Of a stretch of DNA of 64,000 bases, positions 30,558 through 40,564 are shown piece by piece. Origin of the DNA: Mycolicibacter kumamotonensis (GTDB lineage: Bacteria; Actinomycetota; Actinomycetes; Mycobacteriales; Mycobacteriaceae); the NCBI RefSeq assembly GCF_002086285.1, contig NZ_MVHU01000003.1, forward strand, positions 124,001-188,000, given 5' to 3'. The notes beneath the pieces are model-generated. The model had not been told where the DNA came from. It saw nothing but the letters and a program-made list of their open reading frames with translations, and made no database searches. How positions within the stretch are numbered: position 1 is the first letter of the stretch; each line of letters starts with the position of its first letter. Position numbers and translations under genes: made by a program.

Positions 30558-32001
30558 CCCGAGAGGCTTTCTCAAATTCCCGCTGCGCGTTCTGCCGTCG
30601 CGGCGCCCCGTCTCGGAGCGGGTGGGGGACTGGAACGAGGTGTACCAGGAGTTCTCCGAGGACACGCTGCGCCAGCAGGCGGGCCGCTGCATGGACTGCG
30701 GTATCCCGTTCTGCCACACCGGCTGTCCGCTAGGCAACTTGATCCCGGAATGGAACGACCTGGTCCGCACCGGGCGCTGGCGGGAAGCCTTCGACCGGCT
30801 GCATGCCACCAACAACTTCCCGGACTTCACCGGCCGGCTCTGCCCCGCGCCGTGCGAGCCGGCCTGCGTACTCGGCATCAACCAGCCGCCGGTCACGATC
30901 AAGCAGGTCGAGTACGAGATCGTGGAGCGCGGCTTCAAAGAGGGTTGGGCACAACCGATCCCGCCGTCGGTCACAACCGGTAAGTCGGTCGCGGTGGTGG
31001 GCTCGGGGCCGGCTGGGCTGGCCGCCGCGCAACAGCTCACCCGGGCGGGGCACGCGGTGACGGTGTTCGAGCGAGACGACCGCATCGGTGGACTCCTGCG
31101 CTACGGCATACCGGAATTCAAGATGGAGAAGCGCATCGTCGACCGGCGGCTGGAGCAGATGGTCGGTGAGGGCACCGAGTTCCGGACCGGAGTCAACGTC
31201 GGCGTCGACGTGACGGCCGAACAACTGCGCAACGACTTCGACGCCGTCGTGCTGGCCGGCGGGGCCACCGCATGGCGTGACCTGCCGATCCCCGGCCGGG
31301 AGCTCGACGGCATCCACCAGGCGATGGAATACCTGCCGTGGGCCAACCGGGTGCAGGCCGGGGACCTGTCGGAGCCGCCGATCACCGCGCACGGCAAGAA
31401 GGTGGTCATCATCGGCGGTGGCGACACCGGTGCGGACTGCCTCGGCACCGTGCACCGCCAGGGCGGCACCTGCGTGCACCAGTTCGAGATCATGCCGCGT
31501 CCGCCCGAGACCCGGGACCCGTCCACGCCGTGGCCGATGTATCCGCTGGTGATGCGGACCTCGGCTGCACACGAGGAGGGCGGTGACCGGGTGTTCTCGG
31601 TCAACACCGAGCAATTCCTCGGCCGCGACGGTCATGTCACCGGGCTGCGGGCCCACGAGGTGCGCCGCCGCAACGGCGCGTTCGAAAAGGTGGACGGGAC
31701 CGACTTCGAGCTGGAAGCCGACCTGGTGCTGCTGGCGATGGGGTTCGTCGGCCCGGAACGGTCGGCGCTGCTCAATGACCTGGGCGTGGAGTTCACCGGC
31801 CGGGGCACCGTGGCACGCGACGAGGAGTTCGCCACCGGCGTGCCGGGCGTCTACGTCGCCGGCGACATGGGGCGCGGGCAGTCCCTGATCGTCTGGGCGA
31901 TCGCCGAGGGGCGTGCCGCCGCGGCGGGCGTCGACCGGTATCTGATGGGCAAGACGGCGCTGCCGTTCCCGGTCAAGCCGACGGCGGCGCCGATCCACTG
32001 A
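30550..32001 (+). CDS. gltD: Glutamate synthase (NADPH) small subunit
   Basis: A 483-residue flavoprotein passing electrons from NADPH to GltB. The N-terminal 4Fe-4S region has [16 protein letters not shown] and [12 protein letters not shown]; an FAD-binding [10 protein letters not shown] follows near 153 and an NADPH loop GGGDTGADC near 295. ATG 30550 overlaps the gltB stop by 8 bases, giving coupled translation of the two subunits. Confidence 0.97.
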   Translation: MADPRGFLKFPLRVLPSRRPVSERVGDWNEVYQEFSEDTLRQQAGRCMDCGIPFCHTGCPLGNLIPEWNDLVRTGRWREAFDRLHATNNFPDFTGRLCPAPCEPACVLGINQPPVTIKQVEYEIVERGFKEGWAQPIPPSVTTGKSVAVVGSGPAGLAAAQQLTRAGHAVTVFERDDRIGGLLRYGIPEFKMEKRIVDRRLEQMVGEGTEFRTGVNVGVDVTAEQLRNDFDAVVLAGGATAWRDLPIPGRELDGIHQAMEYLPWANRVQAGDLSEPPITAHGKKVVIIGGGDTGADCLGTVHRQGGTCVHQFEIMPRPPETRDPSTPWPMYPLVMRTSAAHEEGGDRVFSVNTEQFLGRDGHVTGLRAHEVRRRNGAFEKVDGTDFELEADLVLLAMGFVGPERSALLNDLGVEFTGRGTVARDEEFATGVPGVYVAGDMGRGQSLIVWAIAEGRAAAAGVDRYLMGKTALPFPVKPTAAPIH

Positions 32002-32200
32002 CCCGGCTCCGTGCGGATCAGAGCGACGCCCAAACCGCAATAGTCACTTCAATAACTTCTGTATCACAATGCGGCGCGTCATGTGTTGTTTGCCACCTGT
32101 CCGGTGTCTAATAGTCGGTAATGGGTGTCGCGTCAACGGATGCGTTAACCTGGTCCGCGTAATTCCAATCTGGTCTGAATCGGGGCGGAGGTTTTTCACC

Positions 32201-32341
32201 GTGCACTTCAACCCCCTATACCGATACCGGATGGGCCGAATAGCCTGGTCACTGCTGCGCCATCCCCGCAGGAGCCGGGAGTTTCCGGCCAAACACGAGC
32301 GTCTGATCACGGCCGATGAGTTGATGCGCTACGCGATGTAG
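32201..32341 (+). CDS. Small 46-residue basic protein
   Basis: GTG 32201 lies 10 bases after GGAGG. The product begins VHFNPLYRYRMGRI and has an amphipathic or weakly hydrophobic stretch, AWSLLRHPRRSREF. A small possible membrane protein (Rv3857c) occupies the same place after gltD in M. tuberculosis, so this may be its counterpart; I could not compare sequences. Upstream, 32002-32200 contains no other convincing gene. Confidence 0.5.
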   Translation: MHFNPLYRYRMGRIAWSLLRHPRRSREFPAKHERLITADELMRYAM

Positions 32342-32385
32342 GGGCCCGGACCTGTTGGCGCGTGGCGGAGTTTGCTGCGACGTTA

Positions 32386-33258
32386 TCAAGGCGTGACTTC
32401 AGTCGCGACCGGGGTCCAAAGGCCGGAATCGCGGACCGCTTCGGCCAACGGCTCGAGCACCGCCGGGCGGTAGGGCACCGGCAGGTAGACGATCGCCAGA
32501 TCCAGGCCCTCGGCGCCGAGGGCCGCGGCGTCGTCGATGACCTTGCGGTAATCGTGGTCCGGGTCCAGGCGTAGGTGCGCCGACAGGGTGATCTCGCCAG
32601 CGTCGCGGCCTAGGTCGGCGCAGTGGCCGGCCAGCACCTCACGCTTGCGGGCGAATTCGGCCGGCGTGCCGCCGACGAAGTTCCAATGCTGGGCGTAACG
32701 CGCGGTGATCTTGAGGGTGCGCTTCTCGCCGTTGCCCCCGATGCAGATCGGCGGGTGCGGTCGCTGCGGACCCTTGGGCTCGTTGCGGGCGTTCTCGAGC
32801 CGGTAGTAGGTGCCCGAGAAGGTGGTGGTCTGCGCGCTCAACAGGCTGACCAGGACTTCGCAGGCCTCCTCGAAGCGATCGAAGCGCTCACGGATGCTGC
32901 CCAGCTCGATTCCGTAGGCGCCGGACTCCTCCTCGTTCCAGCCGGCGCCGATGCCCAACTCCAGCCGGCCGCCGGAGATGATGTCGAGTGCCGCGGCCAT
33001 ATTGGCCAACACAGCGGGATGGCGGTAGTGGATCCCGGTGACCAACGTGCCCAGCCGTAGTCGAGTGGTGGCCTGCGCCAGCGCCGTCAGCGTGGTCCAG
33101 CCCTCCAGACACGGCCCGGTCGAGTCGGTGAAGATCGGATAGAAGTGGTCGAAGGTCCAGCCGGACTCGTAGACGTCGATATCGTCGGCGGCCTGCCAGA
33201 CGGCCAGCATGTCGGCCCAGGTGGTGTTCTGCGGTGAGGTCTTGAATGCGAAGCGCAT
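32386..33258 (-). CDS. LLM-class F420-dependent oxidoreductase
   Basis: A 290-residue luciferase-like TIM-barrel protein. SGWTFDHFYPIF, RLRLGTLVTGIHYRHPAVLANMAA, LELGIGAGWNEEE and PICIGGNGEKRTLK are the classical markers of the F420-dependent branch. The substrate is unknown. It is divergent from the small membrane protein, with 70 bases between starts. Its location near ethR/ethA, another oxidoreductase locus, may be incidental. Confidence 0.9.
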   Translation of the reverse strand: MRFAFKTSPQNTTWADMLAVWQAADDIDVYESGWTFDHFYPIFTDSTGPCLEGWTTLTALAQATTRLRLGTLVTGIHYRHPAVLANMAAALDIISGGRLELGIGAGWNEEESGAYGIELGSIRERFDRFEEACEVLVSLLSAQTTTFSGTYYRLENARNEPKGPQRPHPPICIGGNGEKRTLKITARYAQHWNFVGGTPAEFARKREVLAGHCADLGRDAGEITLSAHLRLDPDHDYRKVIDDAAALGAEGLDLAIVYLPVPYRPAVLEPLAEAVRDSGLWTPVATEVTP

Positions 33259-33328
33259 TCAGCCGACGTTAGCGCGTCCGCGCTGCCCGGAGCGCCAAAC
33301 GCCGCACGCCGCCGGATAGGCTGCCGCT

Positions 33329-33760
33329 GTGGACACGGTGATGCTGGGTATCGATACCAAGGTGACTCTGTTGGCGGCCGGGCTGATCTTCCTGCTGGCA
33401 CTGCTGCTCGGGGTCTGGAAGTACCAGCAGATCGCCACCTCGGAGAACCACCAGGCCCACATCTACGTCGACATCGCCCACCGGGCGGCGTTGCTGTACT
33501 CCTTCGCCACGCTGCTGGTCGCGGTCTTCGTCGAGCTCAGCGGCTGGCCCACCTGGGTGAACATGACCGCGGCGATGGTGATGGTGTACTTCTTCGTCAC
33601 CGCCATCGGCAGCTACATGCTGCACGGCGCGTTGCGCGACACCACCAACCAGTTCGAGAAGGCTGGCCCGCTCTTGCGACTGGGCATGCTGTTGCTGATC
33701 ATCGGCGAGATCGGGGGCTTCTCGGTGCTGCTGGCCGGTTTCGGCGTCGGTGAGTTCTGA
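33329..33760 (+). CDS. Four-helix conserved membrane protein
   Basis: A 143-residue protein with four predicted helices: about 12-28, 51-66, 75-95 and 111-135. The loop SENHQAHIYVDIAHRAALLY contains three histidines. No family was recognised with confidence. GTG 33329 is listed; ATG 33341 is a plausible alternative. It converges on ethR with only six bases between stops. Confidence 0.75.
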   Translation: MDTVMLGIDTKVTLLAAGLIFLLALLLGVWKYQQIATSENHQAHIYVDIAHRAALLYSFATLLVAVFVELSGWPTWVNMTAAMVMVYFFVTAIGSYMLHGALRDTTNQFEKAGPLLRLGMLLLIIGEIGGFSVLLAGFGVGEF

Positions 33761-33766
33761 CTCGAC

Positions 33767-34405
33767 CTACAACGCTTCGCCGTAGATGCTGCTGACCCAG
33801 ATGTGGGTCAGGGTGTCGACCACCCGATCATGGTGAACCGACGGCTCCTCGGCGACCAGCGCCGCCATCATCGTGCGCTCGTTCATCTGATTCAGTGACG
33901 TCGCGAGGTCTAGCGCCGGGACGGTGTGCGGCGCCGCGCCGCGGTCGCGTTCGGCGGTGATCATCGCCGCGGTCTGCTCAATCCACTTGCGCATGAAACC
34001 GTTCCACATCGCCCGGAACTCCGGGCTGGTGGCCAGCGCCTCGGTGCCTGCCCGGGCGATCGCGCGGTGCGAGCTGAACGCGGTGAAGAACGCCTTGATG
34101 CCGCTGCGCCAGACCCGGCGCGGGTCGGTCGGCAGTCGCTGGACCGCTCCGACGAACTTCTCGTCGGCGGCGGCGATCAGCGGCTCGAGCAGCGAGAGCA
34201 GCACCGCGTCTTTGGACTTGAAATAGAAGTAGAAGGTGGGCCGGGAGATGCCGGCGCCTTTGGCCAGGTCGTCCACCGAGATCTCGGCGAGCGACCGCTG
34301 CTCGAGCAGTCGTTCGGCGGTGGACAGGATCGCTTGCTCCCGATCATCGCCGGACGGCCGGGTCGACCGTCGGCTGCGGGTACGCGTCGGGCCCGGAGGA
34401 GTCAC
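33767..34405 (-). CDS. ethR: TetR-family repressor EthR
   Basis: A 212-residue repressor of the monooxygenase gene ethA. RPSGDDREQAILSTAE, ISVDDLAKGAGISRPTFYFYF and the C-terminal HIWVSSIYGE are near-identical in pattern to M. tuberculosis EthR (216 residues). The helix-turn-helix lies at about 45-65. GTG 34405 gives the expected length; an upstream in-frame extension lacks similarity. It is divergent from the first ethA copy, with a shared motif in the 79-base gap. Confidence 0.93.
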   Translation of the reverse strand: MTPPGPTRTRSRRSTRPSGDDREQAILSTAERLLEQRSLAEISVDDLAKGAGISRPTFYFYFKSKDAVLLSLLEPLIAAADEKFVGAVQRLPTDPRRVWRSGIKAFFTAFSSHRAIARAGTEALATSPEFRAMWNGFMRKWIEQTAAMITAERDRGAAPHTVPALDLATSLNQMNERTMMAALVAEEPSVHHDRVVDTLTHIWVSSIYGEAL

Positions 34406-34421
34406 AGGACATAGTTTACAC

Positions 34422-34441
34422 GGTGTCGAGAAAATCAACAG
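34422..34441 (-). promoter_or_regulatory. EthR-type operator motif between ethR and ethA copy 1
   Basis: On the minus strand this reads CTGTTGATTTTCTCGACACC. It matches 39052-39071 before ethA copy 2 at all but the four central bases (CTGTTGA-4-CTCGACACC). TGTCGA also recurs at 34424 and 34444, 20 bases apart. The layout resembles the M. tuberculosis EthR operator as I remember it. Confidence 0.55.
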
Positions 34442-34484
34442 GATGTCGACTCGGGCTGTCTCGGCGTTGCTACACTTCTCGCCC

Positions 34485-35939
34485 GTGGCTGAACAGCTCG
34501 ATGTCGTGGTCATCGGCGCGGGCCTTTCCGGCATCAGTGCCGCGTGGCATTTGCAGCGATACTGCCCGAACAAGACCTATGCGATCCTGGAGCGTCGCGC
34601 CGATCTCGGCGGTACCTGGGACCTGTTCACCTACCCGGGCGTGCGCTCGGACTCCGACATGTACACCTTTGCCTTTCGGTTCAAACCGTGGACCCGGGAC
34701 ACGACGATCGCCGAAGGCGCGGTGATCAAAGCCTACTTGCGAGAGGCTGCCCACGAGTACGGCATCGATCGACACATCCGTTACGGACACCGGCTGGTTG
34801 CCGCAGACTGGAGCGAGACGGCCGCCGCGTGGCGACTCACCGTCGATCGGGACGGCGCGACGATCGAGATCACGTGTAACTTTCTGTTCGCGTGCAGCGG
34901 CTACTACGACCACGACGAGGGCTACTCGCCGGAATTCCCCGGCTCCGAAGACTTTGCCGGCACCATCGTGCACCCGCAGCACTGGCCGAAGGATCTGGAC
35001 TACACCGGCAAGAAGATCGTGGTGATCGGCTCCGGCGCCACGGCGATGACCCTGGTGCCGGCCCTTTCTGATTCCGGTGCCGGTCACGTCACTATGGTTC
35101 AGCGTTCCCCCGGCTACATCGGCTTGCTGCCCACTGTCGATCCAAGGGCCCGCCGGCTGAACCGGATCCTGCCGAGCCGGATCGCGGCCGCGGCCAACAG
35201 ATGGAGCTACATCCTCGGTCAGGTCGGCGTCTACCAGGCCAGCCGCCGCTTTCCGAAACTGATGCGCAAGACGTTAATGATGATGGCGGAGCGTCGATTG
35301 CCTGCCGGGTTCGACGTCGACAAGCACTTCGGCCCGAGCTATCAGCCGTGGGACCAGCGGTTGTGCCTGGCGCCCGATGGGGACCTGTTCGCCACCATCA
35401 GTGCGGGTCGGGCCGATGTGGTTACCGATGACATCGAGACGTTCACCCCGGCTGGGATCCGGCTGAGCTCCGGCGAGGAGTTACCCGCTGATCTGATCGT
35501 CACTGCGACCGGCCTGAACCTGCGGTTGTTCGGTGGCATCGAGATCAGCCGCGACGGCGTGCCGGTCAACCTGTGTGACACGGTGGCTTACCAGGGCATG
35601 ATGCTCAGCGGTGTGCCGAACATGGCGTTTACGGTCGGGTATATCAATGCGTCCTGGACGTTGAAAGCCGACCTGGTATCGGAGTCGGTCTGCCGGGTGC
35701 TCAACTACCTGGACGCGCAGGGATTCGACACCGTGGTCGCGCGGGAGCCGGAACCGCACGTGCAGGACCGCCCGCTGGTCAGGCAGGATTCCGGTTACGT
35801 GCAACGGGCGCTGAGTCACCTCCCGCGGGCGGGTTCGCACCGGCCTTGGCGCCCGCACGAGAACTATCTGCTGGACTTGGCGCAGCTCAGGCGGGTCAGG
35901 CTCGATGACGGCCACCTGCGTTTCACCCGCTCTGGATAA
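34485..35939 (+). CDS. ethA: Baeyer-Villiger monooxygenase, EthA-like copy 1
   Basis: A 484-residue type I BVMO. The first nucleotide-binding loop GAGLSG lies near residue 11, the BVMO fingerprint FAGTIVHPQHWP near 157 and the second loop GSGATA near 182. EthA enzymes oxidise ketones and thioether or thioamide groups and activate ethionamide in M. tuberculosis. The start is GTG 34485. The protein is similar to copy 2 (39091-40560) along its full length but has clearly diverged, for example in its C-terminal third. It is divergent from ethR, the same arrangement as in M. tuberculosis. Confidence 0.93.
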   Translation: MAEQLDVVVIGAGLSGISAAWHLQRYCPNKTYAILERRADLGGTWDLFTYPGVRSDSDMYTFAFRFKPWTRDTTIAEGAVIKAYLREAAHEYGIDRHIRYGHRLVAADWSETAAAWRLTVDRDGATIEITCNFLFACSGYYDHDEGYSPEFPGSEDFAGTIVHPQHWPKDLDYTGKKIVVIGSGATAMTLVPALSDSGAGHVTMVQRSPGYIGLLPTVDPRARRLNRILPSRIAAAANRWSYILGQVGVYQASRRFPKLMRKTLMMMAERRLPAGFDVDKHFGPSYQPWDQRLCLAPDGDLFATISAGRADVVTDDIETFTPAGIRLSSGEELPADLIVTATGLNLRLFGGIEISRDGVPVNLCDTVAYQGMMLSGVPNMAFTVGYINASWTLKADLVSESVCRVLNYLDAQGFDTVVAREPEPHVQDRPLVRQDSGYVQRALSHLPRAGSHRPWRPHENYLLDLAQLRRVRLDDGHLRFTRSG

Positions 35940-36104
35940 GTGGTAGCTCATCCCGCTTTGCGGACTCGAGTGCGCAATTAGCGAATCTAAACTTGCGGGC
36001 AGCTCAGCTTTTCAGTAATTTCCCTATGACGTTCTTCAGGTACGGTGGATGGATTCAGACCATACCTTTTGGATGATTATCGTGCCTCAAAGGGGGAAAT
36101 TGAC

Positions 36105-38948
36105 ATGAGTCGTCGCGACCAGCGGAATAACGGCCGGAAGCGGGGGAAGCGGGCTTACGCCGCGGCCTCGGCGGCGGGAGCGTTCCTGGCGTTCGGCATG
36201 TCGCCATTGGCGGCTGCGCCGGCGCAAGCCGACATCGACTTCGACTGGCTGGACCCGCTCGCGTGGTTCGGTGCGGACGCACCGGGGGCGGACCTGCCCG
36301 GCGCTGCCGACTTCTCCTTCAGCGATTGGGGCGGCTTGCTCAGTGGCGACCCGGATGCGTGGTTGGCCTTTGACGACCAGGTGTACCTGGCGTTCTATGA
36401 CCCGATGCAGGCGATGATCGACAACCCGGCCAATGACTGGTGGCTGGACCCGCTGAACCAGGTGTTCGCCACCGGTGACGCTTGTGGGGTGCTGTGCAAC
36501 GGCTCGGATGCGTACTACAACGGCGACGGCGACCTGGTTCAGGCCCAAGACGGTGGTCTCTGGTTCGGTGACGGCGGCAACGGCATCGACGGTTCCGACG
36601 GCGGCGCGGCCGGCCTGTTCGGCAACGGCGGTACCGGCGGCGATGCGGCGATGAACGCGACGGTCACGATCGACGGGGTCACCTTCGCGGGCTCCGGCGG
36701 CGATGGCGGTGCCGGCGGCGGTCTCATGGGATACGGCGGAACCGGTGGTAACGGCGGCGACGCCTATGTCGACGGCAACGGCGACGTGATCCAGGCGGGC
36801 GCCGGTGGCAACGGCGGCGACGGCATGGGCCAGCTCGGTATCGGCAACGGCGGTGACGGCGGTGTCGGCGGGCACGGCCTGGACGCGACCGACGTCCACG
36901 CGGCCACTGCCGGCGGTCTGGGTGGTAACGGAGGTAACGCCGGGCCGCACACCGGCAACGGCGGCAACGGTGGCACCGGCGGTGTCGGCGGCCAGGGCTT
37001 GCAGGGCCTTACCGGCGCCAACGGGAACGGTACGGCCGGCAGCGATGGCGCCGCCGGCGGTAACGGCGGTGTCGGCGGTAACGGCGGCGAGATCTTTGGC
37101 AACGGCGGTAACGGCGGTGCCGGCGGCGTGGGTGGCAAGGGCGGCACCGGTGGTACCGGCGCGGACGGCGTCGACGGCGATTGGGCAGTCAACAACGGCA
37201 ACGGGACCGACGGCGGCAACGGCGGTGCCGGCGGAAACGGTGGAGTCGGTGGCACCGGTGGCGCTGCCGGTACTGCGGACCACGACGGCAGCGGCGCCGA
37301 CGGTGCCGGGGGCGTCGGTGGCAACGGCGGTGCCGGTGGCGACGTCGGCCTCGGTGGCGACGGCGGCAATGGCGCGGCCGGCACCGCGGCCAACCCCGAT
37401 GGCGGCGACGCCGGTAACGGCGGTGACCCCGGTGACACCGCGGGCCTCGGCGGCGCGGGCGGCCAGGGCGCCGGTGACAGTGCGGATGGCCAGGCCGGCG
37501 CCGATGGCACCATCACCCCGATCGTCTCGGGTAACGGCGGCCAGGGCGGTGCCGGTTACAACGCGGCCGCCGACACCGGCGCGGCTGCCGGTACCAGCGG
37601 CGGCAACGGTGGCGCCGGTGGTAACGGCGGCAAGTGGGGCAACGGCGGCGACGGCGGGGCCGGCGGCAGCGGCGTCCAGGGTGCCGCCGGCAGCTTCGCG
37701 GGCGGCGGTAGCGGCAACGGCACCTCCGGCGGCAACGGCGGCAACGCCGGCGACGGCGGTGACTCCGGTGAGCTGGCGGCCAACACCGCCGGTAACGCGG
37801 GTCTGGCCGGCAATGGCGCCGACGGCGGCGCCGGTGCCAACGCGGTGGACCCGGGCGGCAACGGCGGCAACGGCGGTGGCGGCGGTAACGCCGGTGACGG
37901 CGCTGCCGGCGGTTCGTCGGCCAACGGCACGGCGGGCACCGACAGCGACGGTGGGGTGGCCGGTAACGGTGCCATCGGCGGTGACGGCGCGGCCGGCACC
38001 GACGGTGTTCCCACGACGGCTCCCTTCGACGGTGCGTCCAACGGCCAGGCCGGCGGCAGCGGCGGCCAGGGTGGCAGCGGTGGCAACGGTGGCGCCGGCG
38101 GCGGCGAGAACGGTGTCGGCAGCAACGGCGGTAACGGTGCGGCCGGCGGCAACGGCGCCGACGGCGGCGTCGGCGGCTACACCACCCACACCGACGACTT
38201 GGGCCACCCGGAGCAGGTGCACAACATCGGTCTCGGCGGCCAGGGCGGTGACGGCGGTGACGGCGGAAGCGGCGGCGCGGCCGGCGCCGGCACGACCAAC
38301 GGTGCCGGAGGCAACGCGGGTAACGGTGGCCAAGGCGGCAGCGGTGGTAACGGCGGCAGCGGGGGCGACCTCACGAGCACCGGCTACATCGACAGCGCCG
38401 GGAACACCAGCCGGGGCAACCCGGCCGACATTATCGGCGCGGGCGGCGCGGGCGGTGACGGCGGCGACGGCTACGTCGCCGGTAACGGTGGCGCCGGCGG
38501 CAACGGCGGCAGCGACGACTTCGCAGCAGGCTCCAACGGTGGCGGCGGCGGCGCCGGTGGCAATGGTGGCGACGGTGTCGGCGACGGCAGCACCGGCGGC
38601 GACGGCGGTGCCGGTGGCAACGGTGGCGACGGCAGCGACATCCGCTGGGGCTGGACCGGCTCCGGCACGCCTCCGTCGTCGATCAGCAACGGCACCCCCA
38701 GCACGTCGGGCCCGGTCAACAACGTCTCCGGCGGCGCCGGCGGCAACGGCGGCAACGGCGGCGTCGGCGCCGCGGCGAACGGCACCGGTGGTGCAGGCGG
38801 CACCGGCGGCACCGTGGTCACCCCGAACCTGCCCACCGGGCCGGGTTCCATCGGCATCAACGACGGTGCGATCAACGGTGGCGCCGGCGCCACCGGCGGT
38901 ACCGGTGCCACCGACGGCAGCTCGGGCACGCCCGGAACCACACCATAG
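36105..38948 (+). CDS. Secreted PGRS (Gly-Gly-Asn repeat) protein without a PE domain
   Basis: A 947-residue protein. Residues 1-42 form a basic export signal ([20 protein letters not shown], probable cleavage after QA42). Residues 43-165 are an acidic, aromatic non-repetitive domain ([22 protein letters not shown]). From about 165 to the end it is PGRS: hundreds of GG-N-GG and GGAGG units. The PE domain that starts true PE_PGRS proteins is absent, so export by ESX through PE is not expected. The start is ATG 36105 behind AAAGGGGGAAATTGAC. The signal peptide matches that of the PGRS-GH5 protein at 53025. It lies between the two ethA copies. Confidence 0.88.
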   Translation: MSRRDQRNNGRKRGKRAYAAASAAGAFLAFGMSPLAAAPAQADIDFDWLDPLAWFGADAPGADLPGAADFSFSDWGGLLSGDPDAWLAFDDQVYLAFYDPMQAMIDNPANDWWLDPLNQVFATGDACGVLCNGSDAYYNGDGDLVQAQDGGLWFGDGGNGIDGSDGGAAGLFGNGGTGGDAAMNATVTIDGVTFAGSGGDGGAGGGLMGYGGTGGNGGDAYVDGNGDVIQAGAGGNGGDGMGQLGIGNGGDGGVGGHGLDATDVHAATAGGLGGNGGNAGPHTGNGGNGGTGGVGGQGLQGLTGANGNGTAGSDGAAGGNGGVGGNGGEIFGNGGNGGAGGVGGKGGTGGTGADGVDGDWAVNNGNGTDGGNGGAGGNGGVGGTGGAAGTADHDGSGADGAGGVGGNGGAGGDVGLGGDGGNGAAGTAANPDGGDAGNGGDPGDTAGLGGAGGQGAGDSADGQAGADGTITPIVSGNGGQGGAGYNAAADTGAAAGTSGGNGGAGGNGGKWGNGGDGGAGGSGVQGAAGSFAGGGSGNGTSGGNGGNAGDGGDSGELAANTAGNAGLAGNGADGGAGANAVDPGGNGGNGGGGGNAGDGAAGGSSANGTAGTDSDGGVAGNGAIGGDGAAGTDGVPTTAPFDGASNGQAGGSGGQGGSGGNGGAGGGENGVGSNGGNGAAGGNGADGGVGGYTTHTDDLGHPEQVHNIGLGGQGGDGGDGGSGGAAGAGTTNGAGGNAGNGGQGGSGGNGGSGGDLTSTGYIDSAGNTSRGNPADIIGAGGAGGDGGDGYVAGNGGAGGNGGSDDFAAGSNGGGGGAGGNGGDGVGDGSTGGDGGAGGNGGDGSDIRWGWTGSGTPPSSISNGTPSTSGPVNNVSGGAGGNGGNGGVGAAANGTGGAGGTGGTVVTPNLPTGPGSIGINDGAINGGAGATGGTGATDGSSGTPGTTP

Positions 38949-38966
38949 TTCTGCAGAACACAAGTC

Positions 38967-39004
38967 GGGAAGCCCCATACGCCTCGTGCGTGTGGGGCTT
39001 TCCC
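38967..39004 (+). terminator. Strong intrinsic terminator after the PGRS gene
   Basis: GGGAAGCCCCATACGC and GCGTGTGGGGCTTTCCC pair with one bulge and a G-T pair around a 5-base loop. The element starts 19 bases after the stop. It separates the PGRS gene from the promoter of ethA copy 2. Confidence 0.8.
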
Positions 39005-39051
39005 CGTCTCAAAACGACCATTATCTACATGCCGTCGAAATACTCAACGGA

Positions 39052-39071
39052 CTGTTGACTGACTCGACACC
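39052..39071 (+). promoter_or_regulatory. EthR-type operator motif before ethA copy 2
   Basis: CTGTTGACTGACTCGACACC, followed by ACGTTGATA, ends about 20 bases before the ATG. It shares CTGTTGA-4-CTCGACACC with the ethR/ethA copy 1 gap and looks even closer to the M. tuberculosis EthR operator as I recall it. Confidence 0.6.
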
Positions 39072-39090
39072 ACGTTGATAATCTGGCGGC

Positions 39091-40560
39091 ATGACTGAAC
39101 ACCTCGATGTTGTGATCGTCGGTGCCGGCATTTCCGGCATCAGTGCGGCGTGGCACCTGCAGGACCGCTGCCCGACCAAGAGTTACGCGATCCTGGAGCG
39201 TCGCGATGACCTCGGTGGGACCTGGGATCTGTTCAAGTACCCGGGCATCCGCTCGGACTCCGACATGTTCACCCTCGGTTTCCGGTTCAAGCCCTGGCGC
39301 TCGGCACACTCGATCGCCGACGGCGCCTCGATCAAGGCCTACATCAAGGAGGCGGCCGCCGAGAACGGCATCGACTCCCACATCCGCTACCGGCAGCACG
39401 TGGTGGCCGCCGACTGGTCCGACGCGGAGAACCGCTGGACGGTGACCGTCGAGAGCGACGGTAAGCAGAGCCAGCTCACCTGCTCGTTCCTGTTCGCCTG
39501 CAGCGGCTACTACAACTACGACGAGGGCTACTCGCCCAAGTTCGAAGGGGCCGAGGACTTCGAGGGCACCATCGTGCACCCGCAGCACTGGCCGGAGGAC
39601 CTGGATTACGCGGGCAAGCGCATCGTGGTGATCGGATCCGGTGCCACCGCGGTGACGCTGATCCCGAGCCTGGTGAACACCGGAGCCGGACACGTCACCA
39701 TGCTGCAGCGCTCGCCGACCTACATCGGCTCGCTCCCGCTGGTCGATCCCTTCGCCGAGCGGGCCAACAAGCTGCTGCCGGCGCACGTGGCGCACGTCGC
39801 CAACCGCTGGAAGGCGATCGGATTCAGCACCTTCCAGTACCAGCTGTCGCGGCGCTTCCCGAACTTCATGCGCAAGACCCTGCTGACCATGGCCCAGCGC
39901 CGGTTGCCGAAGGGCTACGACGTCGAGAAGCACTTCGGGCCCAGCTACAAGCCGTGGGATCAGCGGTTGTGCCTGGCCCCCAACGGGGATCTGTTCAAGA
40001 CCATTCGCGGCGGACAGGCCGACGTGGTCACAGACACCATCGAGCGCTTCACCAAGACCGGTATCAAGTTGAGCTCCGGTGCGGAGTTGCCCGCCGACAT
40101 CATCATCACCGCGACGGGACTGAACCTGCAGTTGTTCGGCGGGGCCGAGGTGCGGCGCAACGGCGAACCGGTCTCGCTCAACGACACCATGGCCTACAAG
40201 GGCCTGATGCTCACCGGGCTGCCGAACATGGCCTTCACCATCGGCTACACCAATGCGTCCTGGACGCTGAAGGCCGACCTGGTGTCGGAGTTCGTCTGCC
40301 GGCTGCTCAACTACATGGACGAGCACGGATTCGACACGGTGGTGCCGGGACGCCCCGGTGCCGATATCGAAGACCGGCCGCTGATGGACTTCACCCCCGG
40401 CTACGTGCTCCGGGCGCTGGACTACCTGCCCAAGGCCGGATCACGCGCGCCGTGGCGGCTCAAGCAGAACTACCTACTGGATCTCCAGCTGATCCGGCGC
40501 GGCAAGGTCGACGACGACGTCCTGCGCTTCTCCAAGCACCGGGCCGCGGTCGCAGCCTGA
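39091..40560 (+). CDS. ethA: Baeyer-Villiger monooxygenase, EthA-like copy 2
   Basis: A 489-residue type I BVMO, the same length as M. tuberculosis EthA. GAGISG lies near residue 11, the fingerprint FEGTIVHPQHWP near 160, and GSGATA near 185. The start MTEHLDVVIVGAGISGISAA is the usual EthA N-terminus. Because it also neighbours rraA and hns as Rv3854c does, this copy is the better candidate for the true EthA orthologue. It has its own operator-like site and is separated from ethR by copy 1 and the PGRS gene. Confidence 0.94.
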   Translation: MTEHLDVVIVGAGISGISAAWHLQDRCPTKSYAILERRDDLGGTWDLFKYPGIRSDSDMFTLGFRFKPWRSAHSIADGASIKAYIKEAAAENGIDSHIRYRQHVVAADWSDAENRWTVTVESDGKQSQLTCSFLFACSGYYNYDEGYSPKFEGAEDFEGTIVHPQHWPEDLDYAGKRIVVIGSGATAVTLIPSLVNTGAGHVTMLQRSPTYIGSLPLVDPFAERANKLLPAHVAHVANRWKAIGFSTFQYQLSRRFPNFMRKTLLTMAQRRLPKGYDVEKHFGPSYKPWDQRLCLAPNGDLFKTIRGGQADVVTDTIERFTKTGIKLSSGAELPADIIITATGLNLQLFGGAEVRRNGEPVSLNDTMAYKGLMLTGLPNMAFTIGYTNASWTLKADLVSEFVCRLLNYMDEHGFDTVVPGRPGADIEDRPLMDFTPGYVLRALDYLPKAGSRAPWRLKQNYLLDLQLIRRGKVDDDVLRFSKHRAAVAA

Positions 40561-40564
40561 CCGG

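Noticed and set aside
36600..38900. Dense short repeats that might suggest a CRISPR array
   Set aside because: They are coding PGRS repeats of irregular length with no constant spacer/repeat structure.
36087..38978. A 963-codon open frame on the minus strand opposite the PGRS gene
   Set aside because: It is the low-complexity Ala/Val/Thr reverse reading of the Gly-Gly-Asn repeat; the plus-strand frame has a good RBS and signal peptide.
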